This document shows, in pieces, positions 35,402 to 49,579 of a DNA stretch of 64,000 bases. Both the position numbers and the translations under genes were made by a program. Source of the DNA: Croceibacterium sp. TMG7-5b_MA50 (GTDB lineage Bacteria; Pseudomonadota; Alphaproteobacteria; Sphingomonadales; Sphingomonadaceae); NCBI RefSeq assembly GCF_039830145.1, contig NZ_CP156082.1, forward strand, positions 2,064,001 through 2,128,000, written 5' to 3'. Numbering within the stretch: position 1 is the stretch's first letter; each line of letters begins with the position of its first letter. The notes beneath the pieces are model-generated. The model was not told where the DNA came from. It saw only the letters and a program-made list of their open reading frames with translations, and did no database searches.

Positions 35402-36706
35402 GTGATCTACCAGGCGTATGAGATGCAGCGGTCGCTGATGGCCACGGCCAGCAGCTGGGCCGCGATCGGGGCGAACCTGCTGAACAATCCGGCCCTGCCG
35501 ATCGGCTATTGGGGCATGGGTCCCGCGGTCGCCAGCGCGTTGCAGGTGTTCGCCGGCTTTTACGAGAACAAGGGCAAGCCGGATTTCGGGATCGAGGCGG
35601 TGGTCGTAGATGACGAGGAATATGCCGTCACCGAGGATGTCGTGTTCGAGAAGCCATATGGGTCCTTGCGCCATTTCCGCCGCGATGGGCTACCGGCGGA
35701 TGCGCCCAAGCTGTTGATCGTCGCGCCGATGAGCGGGCACTACGCCACGCTGCTGCGCGGCACGGTAGCGCGGATGGTGGAAAACCAGGAAGTGTGGATC
35801 ACCGACTGGGCCGATGCCAAGATGGTGCCGCTGTCCGCGGGGCGCTTCGACCTCGACGATTACATCGACTACCTGATCGAGTTCCTGCAGGTGATCGGCC
35901 CGAACACGCACATGCTGGCGGTGTGCCAGCCATCCGTGCCCGCCTTCGCCGCAGCGGCGGTGATGGGGGCGGACAATGACCCGTGCCGCCCCGCCAGCCT
36001 GACCATGATGGGCGGCCCGGTCGACACCCGCGCCAGCCCGACCAGCGTGAACGACGTGGCCGTGACCCGGCCGCTCAGCTGGTTCAGCAACAACGTCATC
36101 GCCACCGTGCCGGTGAACTATCCGGGCGCCGGGCGGCAGGTCTATCCGGGGTTCCTGCAGCTTGCCGGGTTCATCTCCATGAACCTCGAATCCCACATGC
36201 AAAGCCATTACGAGATGTTCAAGCACCTCACGATGGGCGACACGGACAGCGCCGCGACGACCAAGAAGTTCTACGACGAATATCTCAGCGTCTGCGACAT
36301 GACCGCGGAGTTCTACCTCCAGACCATCGAGCATGTGTTCCAGAAGCACTCCCTGCCCAAGGGCGAGTTCGTGCATCACGGCAAGCCCATCAACCCCAAC
36401 GCCATCCGCGACACCGCGCTGCTGGCGATCGAAGGGGAGCGGGACGATATCTCCGGCATCGGCCAAACGCGCGCGGCGCTGGATCTGGCGCCGCATCTGC
36501 CGGACGCGAAGAAGCAGTACCTGCTGGCGCCCGACGTGGGCCATTACGGCATCTTCAACGGCAGCAAGTGGCGCAACCGCATCGCCCCGGTGGTGGAGGA
36601 CTGGATGCGCCAGCACGCGATCACCGACAGCAGCAGCACGGTTCCGGCGACCCCGGCAGCCAAGCCGAAGCGCAAGCGCCGCACGCAGGAATCCGGCGTC
36701 ACCTGA
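35402..36706 (+). CDS. phaZ: Intracellular polyhydroxyalkanoate depolymerase
   Basis: 434 residues from GTG 35402, with AAAGGAA 6 bases upstream. It begins MIYQAYEMQRSLM like the native-granule PhaZ family. The nucleophile is Cys175 in the lipase-box-like VCQPSVP, characteristic of intracellular short-chain PHA depolymerases, with Asp and His expected in IEGERDDISG and DVGHYGIFNG. It mobilises stored polyhydroxybutyrate. The C-terminus ends in a Lys/Arg-rich tail (KPKRKRRTQ). No PHA synthase or phasin gene is nearby. Confidence 0.94.
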   Translation: MIYQAYEMQRSLMATASSWAAIGANLLNNPALPIGYWGMGPAVASALQVFAGFYENKGKPDFGIEAVVVDDEEYAVTEDVVFEKPYGSLRHFRRDGLPADAPKLLIVAPMSGHYATLLRGTVARMVENQEVWITDWADAKMVPLSAGRFDLDDYIDYLIEFLQVIGPNTHMLAVCQPSVPAFAAAAVMGADNDPCRPASLTMMGGPVDTRASPTSVNDVAVTRPLSWFSNNVIATVPVNYPGAGRQVYPGFLQLAGFISMNLESHMQSHYEMFKHLTMGDTDSAATTKKFYDEYLSVCDMTAEFYLQTIEHVFQKHSLPKGEFVHHGKPINPNAIRDTALLAIEGERDDISGIGQTRAALDLAPHLPDAKKQYLLAPDVGHYGIFNGSKWRNRIAPVVEDWMRQHAITDSSSTVPATPAAKPKRKRRTQESGVT

Positions 36707-36741
36707 CAGCTATTCGCGATAGCACCAGCAAATCAGAGCAA

Positions 36742-36778
36742 GATTTGGTCTCCCCACGCGGCAAATTCTTGCCAAATC
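36742..36778. other. Inverted repeats in the gltB leader
   Basis: GATTTGG (from 36742) matches CCAAATC (to 36778), enclosing GGCAA-ATTC-TTGCC (about 36760-36773). The 204-base gap also holds GTCCGG-GCGA-CCGGAC near 36860. These may be operator or leader-RNA structures for gltBD; no RpoN promoter is recognisable. Confidence 0.35.
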
Positions 36779-36910
36779 GTTTTCCTGGCGGCATGGGGGC
36801 GGTTCGCGGAATTTCAGCAACCGCTCCGTTCGGGGTGAGTCGCGCTTCGTGTCCGGGCGACCGGACAGAGGCGGGCCCCGCCTGCCGGACCGCAACAGGA
36901 AGCCAGTGCG

Positions 36911-41551
<4,641 letters not shown>

Positions 41552-41562
41552 GGGTAAGTAGA

Positions 41563-42999
<1,437 letters not shown>

Positions 43000-43018
43000 T
43001 CGCCAACTGACCGAATGC

Positions 43019-43047
43019 GATCGGGCGCGCCGTCAGGCCGCCCGATC
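43019..43047. terminator. Hairpin shared by convergent gltD and the MarR gene
   Basis: GATCGGGCG (43019-43027) pairs with CGCCCGATC (43039-43047) over an 11-base loop that contains the MarR stop. There is no T-run, so it is at best a weak bidirectional terminator. Confidence 0.4.
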
Positions 43048-43524
43048 CATTGCGCCAGTGGGCGCACTCTCCATCGCCGCAAGTGCCCGGTCCAGCAGGT
43101 TGAGCAGTTGCGCCTGCTCGCCCGCATCCAGCGCCGCGCGGATCGGCGCCTCCGCCGGCCAGGTCGCGGCATGGAGCTGTTCTAGCATCGCCTCTCCCTC
43201 GGGCGTCACCGACAGGCTGTTGCGCCGCCGATCCACCGCGGACCGGTCCCGCGCCACCAGTGCGCGTGCCTCCAACTGGTCGACGATCCCCACAAGTGCC
43301 GACTTGTTGATCCCTGCCCGCCGCGCCAGCAACGTCTGCGATGTGCCCGGATTGGCGGAGACCAGCGCCAGCACGGTCAGCGCGCCGGTCGGCAAGTCGC
43401 CCGGCTCCGCCTCGTCGGTCCGTGCCGCCAGCAGGTTGCGCAGCAGGCGCACCCGCGGGCTGACCGACCGGGCCAGCAGGCCCCAGCTCATTTCGCCGCG
43501 GCGAAGGGCAATCATCTGATCCAT
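43033..43524 (-). CDS. MarR-family transcriptional regulator
   Basis: 163 residues with a winged helix-turn-helix core: LPTGALTVLALVSANPGTSQTLLARRAGINKSALVGIVDQLEARALVARDR contains the recognition helix, followed by the wing DRRRNSLSVTPEG. Long helices at both ends would form the dimer. ATG 43524 is chosen; TTG 43563 lies inside the likely operator. It faces away from a small stress-type gene, and a 10-3-10 inverted repeat sits 17 bases before its start, which suggests autoregulation. Ligand unknown. Confidence 0.9.
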   Translation of the reverse strand: MDQMIALRRGEMSWGLLARSVSPRVRLLRNLLAARTDEAEPGDLPTGALTVLALVSANPGTSQTLLARRAGINKSALVGIVDQLEARALVARDRSAVDRRRNSLSVTPEGEAMLEQLHAATWPAEAPIRAALDAGEQAQLLNLLDRALAAMESAPTGAMDRAA

Positions 43525-43540
43525 GCCGCGCAGCCTGCCA

Positions 43541-43563
43541 TTGTTGCGAGGCGCTTGCAACAA
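43541..43563. promoter_or_regulatory. Likely MarR operator
   Basis: TTGTTGCGAG (43541-43550), 3-base spacer, CTTGCAACAA (43554-43563): one mismatch in ten. A further half site CTTGCGAG follows at about 43569. Placement just before the MarR gene fits autorepression. Confidence 0.6.
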
Positions 43564-43620
43564 CCTTCTTGCGAGAGATTGTCATCTTATCCCGCCGGCT
43601 CCTCGCCCCGGCGCCGGTGC

Positions 43621-43646
43621 GGAACTCCATCACGGCCGGTCCGTAA
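43621..43646 (+). promoter_or_regulatory. Candidate general-stress (EcfG-type) promoter
   Basis: GGAAC (43621-43625), 16-base spacer, CGTAA (43642-43646), close to the alphaproteobacterial consensus GGAAC-N16/17-CGTT. The -10 is about 31 bases before the ATG of the next gene. Confidence 0.55.
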
Positions 43647-43676
43647 AGCAGCGGAGAGACGGAGAAAGCGCGAGAC

Positions 43677-43988
43677 ATGGCAAACGACCAGAAGTTTCCG
43701 ACCCAGGCCAGTGGTGGCGGCCCTGACAAGGGCAAGCCCGATGGCGTCTCCGCTTCGCCGGCCGCGGCCAGGGGAGTTGATGTGCAGGGCCGCACGTCGG
43801 GCGGCGATGGCGAAGGCGGCGCGTACCCCAACCCGCACACCGGCCGCGAACCGACGCAGGGCGGCCTCATGGGCCATGGTGGCCAGACGGAGATCGGCTA
43901 CCATGGCGGTGGCCAGGCGGGTGAGGAAGGCAAGCCCACCGCCAATGCCACGACCCGCAGCGCCGATAACGAGCGCGGCAATCACTGA
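43677..43988 (+). CDS. Small hydrophilic Gly-rich protein, probable general-stress gene
   Basis: 103 residues with almost no hydrophobic residues and no signal or membrane segment. Gly, Asn, Gln, Glu and His dominate (GGHGGQTEIGYHGGGQAGEEG), so it is likely disordered, similar in feel to desiccation or stress-inducible hydrophilins. I know no family for it. GGAGA precedes the ATG, and a GGAAC-N16-CGTAA promoter candidate sits upstream, which supports stress control. Divergent from the MarR gene. Confidence 0.72.
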   Translation: MANDQKFPTQASGGGPDKGKPDGVSASPAAARGVDVQGRTSGGDGEGGAYPNPHTGREPTQGGLMGHGGQTEIGYHGGGQAGEEGKPTANATTRSADNERGNH

Positions 43989-44026
43989 TAGGCAGGACGG
44001 CCGCCGGCCAAGCGCCATCCAGCCGT

Positions 44027-44704
44027 CTACCAGTCGATGCGGCCCCGTCCGCTCGCCTCCAGGAAGGCGTTCGCCCGGCTGAATGGCTTGGATCCGAAGA
44101 AGCCACGGCTGGCCGATAGCGGGCTGGGGTGGACCGACGGTAGCAGCAGGTGCGGCGTGCCCGGCCCCAGTTCGGGGATGCGCGCCACCTTTGATTGCGC
44201 ATGGTTGCCCCACAGGATGAATACCGATGGCGCGGCCTGCCGGGCGACCGCTTGCACCACCGCATCGGTCAGCACCTCCCACCCGCGCCCCGCATGGCTG
44301 CCGGCGCGCCCCTCAGCCACGCTCAGCGTGGTGTTCAACAGCAGCACGCCCTGCCGTGCCCAGCCGCTCAGGTCGCCATCGGTGCGCGGCGCCACGCCGC
44401 AATCGCCTGCCAGCTCCTTGAAGATGTTGCGCAGTGACGGGGGTAGCTTCACGCCGGCGGGCACGGAAAAGGCCAGTCCGTGCGCCTGGCCCGTCCCATG
44501 ATACGGGTCCTGCCCCAAGATCACCACGCGCACCTGTACCAGCGGCGTCAGTTCCAGCGCGCGCAGCCGTTGCCCGCGCGGCGGATAGATCGGCGTGCCG
44601 CCCGCCTCCTCCGCCCGCAGCCATTCGTCGAGTGCGTGGAGGCGGGGATCGGCCAGCGCCGGGGCTAGTGCCGCCTGCCAGTCGGGTGGGATGAATTCGT
44701 CCAT
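44027..44704 (-). CDS. ung: Uracil-DNA glycosylase, family 1
   Basis: 225 residues, normal length. The water-activating motif LGQDPYHGTGQAHGLAFSVP, the proline-rich PPSLRNIFKEL, LLLNTTLSV for uracil recognition, WGNHAQ and the minor-groove loop HPSPLSASRGFFG are all intact. It removes uracil from DNA in base-excision repair. Divergent from rnd. Confidence 0.97.
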   Translation of the reverse strand: MDEFIPPDWQAALAPALADPRLHALDEWLRAEEAGGTPIYPPRGQRLRALELTPLVQVRVVILGQDPYHGTGQAHGLAFSVPAGVKLPPSLRNIFKELAGDCGVAPRTDGDLSGWARQGVLLLNTTLSVAEGRAGSHAGRGWEVLTDAVVQAVARQAAPSVFILWGNHAQSKVARIPELGPGTPHLLLPSVHPSPLSASRGFFGSKPFSRANAFLEASGRGRIDW

Positions 44705-44751
44705 GCCGCCGCCCCTAGCCCACCATGCGCTTTGCGCCTAAGGCCCATGCC

Positions 44752-45372
44752 ATGGCTGTGCATTTTCACGAGGAAGACCTGCCCGCCGGCGTGCTCGCGC
44801 CCGGCCCGGTGGCGGTGGATACCGAAACCATGGGGCTGGTCACGTATCGTGACCGGCTGTGCGTGGTGCAGATCAGCGATGGCCGGGGGGACGAGCACCT
44901 GGTACGCTTCGCGCCCGGCAGCGCCTACGACGCGCCGAACCTCACCGCGGTGCTGGCCGACCCCGACCGCATCAAGATCTACCATTTCGCCCGGTTCGAT
45001 CTGGCCGCTATCCAGCATTACCTGGGTGTCACGGCCGGGCCGGTGTTCTGCACCAAGATCGCCAGCAAGCTGACGCGCACCTATACCGACCGCCATGGCC
45101 TGAAGAACCTGATCCAAGAATTACTGGGGCAGGACATCTCCAAGCAGCAGCAGTCGAGCGATTGGGGTGGCCCGGTGCTGAGCGATGCGCAGCGTGACTA
45201 CGCCGCGTCCGACGTACGCTTCCTGCATCGCCTGATGGACATCCTGGCGCAGCGGCTGGAACGGGAAGGCCGCAGCGCCATGGCGCAGGCCTGCTTCGAC
45301 TTCCTGCCGACCCGCGCCGCGCTGGATATTGCCGGCTGGGCGGAGAAGGACATCTTCTCTCACGAAGGGTAA
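44752..45372 (+). CDS. rnd: Ribonuclease D-type 3'-5' exonuclease, catalytic domain only
   Basis: 206 residues, about half of E. coli RNase D, lacking the HRDC domains. DEDDy exonuclease motifs are present: VDTETMGL (Asp23, Glu25), YHFARFDLAAIQ and the late DYAASDVRFLHRL with Tyr and Asp. FCTKIASKL and HGLKNLIQELLG are typical of the short alphaproteobacterial form. It trims structured RNA 3' ends. ATG 44752 is preferred; ATG 44725 is an alternative. Followed 17 bases later by lptC, an order common in alphaproteobacteria. Confidence 0.88.
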   Translation: MAVHFHEEDLPAGVLAPGPVAVDTETMGLVTYRDRLCVVQISDGRGDEHLVRFAPGSAYDAPNLTAVLADPDRIKIYHFARFDLAAIQHYLGVTAGPVFCTKIASKLTRTYTDRHGLKNLIQELLGQDISKQQQSSDWGGPVLSDAQRDYAASDVRFLHRLMDILAQRLEREGRSAMAQACFDFLPTRAALDIAGWAEKDIFSHEG

Positions 45373-45389
45373 GGCCCTATCTGCCGGCC

Positions 45390-46034
45390 ATGACGACTGA
45401 GGCGGATACCCAGCGCGGCCGGCGGCGCGCCTTTGCCGCGCCCGGCGGATCGTTCGACCGCACGGTCCGGCTGCTCGGCCTGGTGCTGCCCGCCCTGATC
45501 GGCGCGCTCGCCGCCGCCATGCTGATCGCGCCGCTGCGGCCCAAGGGGGAGGTCAGCTTCCTGCTGGACCGGAACAAAGTGGCGACTGCCAACGACCGGC
45601 TGCGGGTGGATGACGCGCGCTATCGCGGGCAGGACAATACCGGCCGGCCATTCTCGCTCTCCGCCGCCGAGGCGCTGCAGCGTTCCGCCAGCGAGCCGGT
45701 CGTACGGTTGCAGGACCTGACCGCGCGCATGCTCCTGCCAGAAGGGCCGGCACAGCTGACCGCGCCCGGCGGCGCGTATCAGATCGACCGGCAGCAGGTC
45801 GGCATCGACGGGGCGGTGCGCTTCCTGGCGGCGGACGGCTACAGCATGGTGGCGCGTGGCGTCGCCATTGACCTGCCCAACCGGGCGCTCGTCGGCCAGG
45901 GCAGGGTGGAAGGCACGGTGCCGGCGGGATCGTTCAGCGCGGACCGGGTGCTTGCCGATCTCGACACCCGCACGGTCACGCTGGACGGCAATGCGCGGAT
46001 GACCATGATCCCGGGCGAGTTGCGATTGCCATGA
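45390..46034 (+). CDS. lptC: LPS export protein LptC
   Basis: 214 residues. One membrane anchor (about residues 28-48, LLGLVLPALIGALAAAMLIAPL) follows a short basic cytoplasmic tail; the rest is a periplasmic beta-jellyroll with the pattern VDDARYRGQDNTGRPFSLSAAEA seen in alphaproteobacterial LptC. It passes lipopolysaccharide from the LptBFG ABC complex to LptA. lptA follows after 28 bases. Confidence 0.88.
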   Translation: MTTEADTQRGRRRAFAAPGGSFDRTVRLLGLVLPALIGALAAAMLIAPLRPKGEVSFLLDRNKVATANDRLRVDDARYRGQDNTGRPFSLSAAEALQRSASEPVVRLQDLTARMLLPEGPAQLTAPGGAYQIDRQQVGIDGAVRFLAADGYSMVARGVAIDLPNRALVGQGRVEGTVPAGSFSADRVLADLDTRTVTLDGNARMTMIPGELRLP

Positions 46035-46062
46035 TCGGGCGCGTCCGCGTATGGAACCGGTC

Positions 46063-46617
46063 ATGAACCGGCTCCCGCTTCACCGCCTGGCATTGCGCTC
46101 CTTCGCCGTCGCCTTTGCCGCATCCGGCCTGGTCGCGCTCGCCTTTGGCGGCGGGGCGGGCGCGCAGTCGTTCAGCGGGTTCGACAGCCGCCAGCCGGTG
46201 AACTACGCCGCCGATCGAATCGAACTGCAGGACCGGCAGAACCGCGTCGTCCTGTCCGGCAACGTGGTGATCGACCAGGGCGACCTTCGGCTCACCGCCG
46301 GGCGCACCACGGTGGCCTTCACCGATGCGGACGGGCTGGAGATCCAGCGGATCGATGCGAATGGCGGTGTCACCGTCGTGCGCGGCGACGAACGCGCGCA
46401 AGGGGCGGCGGGCGTGTACGATTTCAACCGCCGGCTGATCGTACTGTCGGGTGGCGTGGCGCTGCGCCGCGGCGGCGACACGCTGAACGGCGGGCGCCTG
46501 ACGATCGACCTCAATACCGGCATTTCCAGCGTGGACGGGCGCGGCAGCGCACCGGGGCCCGCAGGGGCATCGGCTTCCAGCGGGCGCGTCACCGGCACCT
46601 TCAAGGTTCCCGACTAG
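46063..46617 (+). CDS. lptA: LPS periplasmic transport protein LptA (OstA-like)
   Basis: 184 residues. A signal peptide ends near GGGAGAQS (about residue 29). The OstA-like fold is visible: NYAADRIELQDRQNRVVLSGNVVIDQGDLRLTAG, then AQGAAGVYDFNRRLIVLSGGVALRRGGDTLNGGRLTIDL. It forms the bridge carrying lipopolysaccharide across the periplasm. ATG 46063 is preferred to ATG 46051. The expected next gene, the ATPase lptB, is absent and an exopolysaccharide locus begins instead. Confidence 0.9.
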   Translation: MNRLPLHRLALRSFAVAFAASGLVALAFGGGAGAQSFSGFDSRQPVNYAADRIELQDRQNRVVLSGNVVIDQGDLRLTAGRTTVAFTDADGLEIQRIDANGGVTVVRGDERAQGAAGVYDFNRRLIVLSGGVALRRGGDTLNGGRLTIDLNTGISSVDGRGSAPGPAGASASSGRVTGTFKVPD

Positions 46618-46687
46618 CTCCGCTTGCCTCCGCCGGGCAGGCGGGTAGAACACCTGCTCGCAGGTGCAACAGGGGGCGCACGGGGCA

Positions 46688-47833
46688 ATGGCGACAGCAC
46701 AGGTCACCGACGATCCGTGCGCGGCTGCGGGGCTGCGCGGCATCCATGTCGCGCTGCTCACCGCATGGGCCTCGCACCTCGGTGGCGGGGTCGCAAGCGC
46801 GGTGTGGCAGCAGGCGCGCATGATCCGCGACGCCGGTGGCCGCGTCACGATCGTGGCGCTGGCTGATGACGGCGGCGGCGTGCCGGACGAGCCGGGCATC
46901 ACGCTACTGACCGCATCGGTGCAGGGCCCGCGTCAGATCGGCTATGCCCCCGCGCTCGCCGCCCGGCTGGCGGAGGCGTCGCCCGACATCCTGCACCTCC
47001 ACGGTATCTGGATGTATCCCTCCCGCGAGGGTGCGCAATGGGCGCGGCGCACCGACAGGCCCTACCTCGTCTCGCCCCACGGCATGCTCGACCCTTGGAT
47101 CACCGCGCGCGGGCGGCTGAAGAAGGCCGTGGCGCGGTGGGGCTACGAACGGGACAGCTGGCGCCGCGCCGCCGCGCTGCATGCGCTGACCCGGGACGAG
47201 GCGGCCGATATCGCGCGGGAGACAGGCACCGACCGTCCGGTGCTGGTGATCCCCAATGCCGGTCCGGCGCCGCGCGCGGGCGCCACCGCCGAACGTGCGC
47301 CGCACATCCTCTATCTCGGCCGCATTCACCCCAAGAAGAACCTCGACGCGCTGCTCGCTGCATGGGCCGCCGCCGACCTGCCACTGAGGGCAGAGCTGCA
47401 CATCGCCGGCTGGGGCGATGCGGCGGACATGCCCGCCTTCCAGCAGGCGCTCGCCGCCGCGCCGCCCTCCGTCCGGTTCCATGGCGCGGTGCATGGGCCG
47501 GAGAAGGCGGCGCTGCTGGCGGCGGCGCGCTGGATGATCCTGCCGTCGCACAGCGAAGGCCTGCCCATGGCGCTGCTGGAAAGCTGGGCCGCGGGCACGC
47601 CCACCATCATGACTCCCGCCTGCCACCTGCCCGAAGGAATCGAGGCAGGCGCCGCCCTTCCCTGCGGCACCGATGCCGTTTCCGTTCGCCACGCGCTGGA
47701 ACAGGCGCTGCGCACCGACACCGCCGCCTGGCACCGCATGAGCGAGGCTGCGCTGGCGCTCGCCCGTGGCCGGTTCTCCCCGGCGGAGGTCACGCGCGCC
47801 TGGGTCGACGCCTATCGCGGTCTGCTGCGATGA
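46688..47833 (+). CDS. Glycosyltransferase family 4
   Basis: 381 residues, GT-B fold. The N-terminal half has GGGVASAVWQQARMI (acceptor side) and HLHGIWMYPSREGAQWA; the C-terminal half has the nucleotide-sugar site ILYLGRIHPKKNLDALLAAW and the retaining GT4 E-x7-E region SHSEGLPMALLESWAAGTP. It adds a sugar to a growing lipid-linked polysaccharide. The stop overlaps the acetyltransferase gene as ATGA. ATG 46688 is chosen over GTG 46664. The sugar donor is not readable. Confidence 0.88.
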   Translation: MATAQVTDDPCAAAGLRGIHVALLTAWASHLGGGVASAVWQQARMIRDAGGRVTIVALADDGGGVPDEPGITLLTASVQGPRQIGYAPALAARLAEASPDILHLHGIWMYPSREGAQWARRTDRPYLVSPHGMLDPWITARGRLKKAVARWGYERDSWRRAAALHALTRDEAADIARETGTDRPVLVIPNAGPAPRAGATAERAPHILYLGRIHPKKNLDALLAAWAAADLPLRAELHIAGWGDAADMPAFQQALAAAPPSVRFHGAVHGPEKAALLAAARWMILPSHSEGLPMALLESWAAGTPTIMTPACHLPEGIEAGAALPCGTDAVSVRHALEQALRTDTAAWHRMSEAALALARGRFSPAEVTRAWVDAYRGLLR

Positions 47834-48405
47834 GCACGGTGCCGTCCGGCCCGGCCGACCGGTTCCGCCCGCTCGGCGCACCTGCTCCGTTCACCCTTGC
47901 CAACAAGCTGGAGCGGGTGGCCTTCGGCCTTGTCTGGCTGCTGCTGGCCCGCTGGACCCCGCCGCAGCTCCACCGCTGGCGTCGCTGGCTGCTGCAGGCG
48001 TTCGGCGCCCGGATCGGAACCGGGGTGCGCATCTATGGCAGCGCCCGCATCTGGCTGCCCCGCCGGCTGGAGGTCGGCCAGGGCGCCCTGATCGGGCCGG
48101 GCGTGGAATTGTACAATCAGGGCGAGGTGCGCATCGGCGCCAACAGCGTCGTCAGCCAGCGCGCTGTGCTGTGCGCCAGCACGCACCGGGTCGGCGATCC
48201 CGATTTCGCACTGGTGCTGCGGCCGATCACCCTCGGCGCCGGGTGCTGGGTCGCGGCGGAGGCGTTCGTCGGCCCTGGCGTGACCATGGGCGACGGCGCA
48301 GTGTTGGGTGCCCGCGCCGCCCTGTTCGAGGATGCCGCCCCGATGGGCATCTATCGCGGCAACCCCGCTACCCTGCTGAAGCAGCGGCGCTTCGACCGGC
48401 GCTGA
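47830..48405 (+). CDS. WcaF-like sugar O-acetyltransferase (left-handed beta-helix)
   Basis: 191 residues. Hexapeptide repeats occupy residues ~65-175 (GARIGTGVRIYGSARIWLP, IGPGVELYNQGEVRIGANSVVSQ, VAAEAFVGPGVTMGDGAVLGARA), and ASTHR holds the catalytic-His region of WcaF/NodL-type acetyltransferases. It should acetylate a sugar of the polysaccharide using acetyl-CoA. ATGA overlap with the glycosyltransferase indicates a two-gene unit. It ends 6 bases before the convergent gene's stop. Confidence 0.87.
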   Translation: MSTVPSGPADRFRPLGAPAPFTLANKLERVAFGLVWLLLARWTPPQLHRWRRWLLQAFGARIGTGVRIYGSARIWLPRRLEVGQGALIGPGVELYNQGEVRIGANSVVSQRAVLCASTHRVGDPDFALVLRPITLGAGCWVAAEAFVGPGVTMGDGAVLGARAALFEDAAPMGIYRGNPATLLKQRRFDRR

Positions 48406-48411
48406 GCGGAG

Positions 48412-49569
48412 TTACAGCGGCTGGAGCGTCAGCCGGTCCAGCGTCACGCGTTCAGGCGTGGGGCGCAGCCAGATCGCCAGCTGCAACCGCTCGCATGGTT
48501 CGGCCACGCGCAGCACCTGCCCTTCGCCGGCCAGCTCACCATCCACCAGCCGCGGCATCGCCGGCACCGTGCCGCAGGCGAGCGACGCGGCGAACACGCC
48601 GGCGCTGCCGACTCCGCGCAGGCGGTAGCGACCGGGCGCCAGCGCGACCGATTGCACCAGCACGCGGCGGCTGAAGGCGGAACGGTTCTCCAGCGACAGC
48701 CGGTATTCGCCTTGCGCTTCCTCCGCCCGGATCAGCACGTCGCCCGATCGCTCCACCGTCCAGCCGAACGGGGCGGCGGTGCCGCGGCCAAGGGCATTGA
48801 AGTCGCTGTCGGCCAGCAGGCCCGCCGTGCGGGCGTCAGGACAATGCGCCTGCCATACACGTTGCGCGCTGGCGCGATTGCCCCGTTGCAGCACTCCGCG
48901 CACCCATGGGCTGACCGCCTCGCACCCCAGCACCGTGCCGCTGCCGGCCAGCGCCACCAACACGTCGCTCCGCCGGGCAAGCGCCGCATCATCCAACTGC
49001 GGACCGGGACGCAGATAGGTCGGCAGCCATAGTGGCCGGGCCGCCAGCCGGGCCAGCAGGGCAGCGCGCGCCTGCGGCTCGCCTTCCAGCGCGGCCAGCA
49101 GGGTATCTGCGCCTGGCAGGTTGCGGTGGGTACGCAGCAGGGCGTCCAGCCGCTCCGCCGCGCGCGGGTAATCGCCGCCCTGCAACGCCGCCGTATACCA
49201 GTAACGCTGCGTCATCGCCTCGCGCCAGCCAAAGGCGGCGGCGACGCGGAAGGCCTGCTCCGCCCCGGCGAAGTCGTTCAGCAGCAGACGCGCCGACCCC
49301 AGCAGGGCGGTGGAGGCGGGATCGACCGGATCGCTGCGCACCGCCGCCTCGGCTGCGGTCAGCGCGGCCTGCGGTCGGTTGGTGGCAAGCGCGAGCTGCG
49401 AGACGGGGCGGTGGCTCTGCGCCCGTACGGTCTGCGGCAGGCTGACCGCCACCGCGAAGGAGCGGGCACCAACCCGGTCGAGCCCGCTGGCAAGGCACGC
49501 ACCCGCCAGCGCCAGCACCCCGACCGTCGCCGTCAACCGCCGGAGCATGGGGCGTGAAGCGGTGGTCAC
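48412..49569 (-). CDS. Exported TPR-like protein of the exopolysaccharide locus
   Basis: 385 residues from GTG 49569. An N-terminal signal (TATVGVLALAGACLASG) leads to TPR-like helical pairs in about residues 55-180 (ATNRPQAALTAAEAAVRSDPVDPASTALLGSARLL; GGDYPRAAERLDALLR). The C-terminal ~130 residues look like a beta-rich domain. ATG 49548 is a second start option. It is the last gene of the minus-strand run, 10 bases behind the tyrosine autokinase gene. No exact family is recognised; such proteins often assist polysaccharide assembly. Confidence 0.72.
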   Translation of the reverse strand: MTTASRPMLRRLTATVGVLALAGACLASGLDRVGARSFAVAVSLPQTVRAQSHRPVSQLALATNRPQAALTAAEAAVRSDPVDPASTALLGSARLLLNDFAGAEQAFRVAAAFGWREAMTQRYWYTAALQGGDYPRAAERLDALLRTHRNLPGADTLLAALEGEPQARAALLARLAARPLWLPTYLRPGPQLDDAALARRSDVLVALAGSGTVLGCEAVSPWVRGVLQRGNRASAQRVWQAHCPDARTAGLLADSDFNALGRGTAAPFGWTVERSGDVLIRAEEAQGEYRLSLENRSAFSRRVLVQSVALAPGRYRLRGVGSAGVFAASLACGTVPAMPRLVDGELAGEGQVLRVAEPCERLQLAIWLRPTPERVTLDRLTLQPL

Positions 49570-49579
49570 GCCGCTTGCC

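Noticed and set aside
36781..36840. RpoN promoter upstream of gltB
   Set aside because: TGGCGGCATGGGGGC lacks the TTGCA half of the TGGCAC-N5-TTGC consensus.
43996..44027. GACGGC/GCCGTC stem between the stress gene and ung as a terminator
   Set aside because: Only six pairs with a 20-base loop and no T-run; too weak to call.
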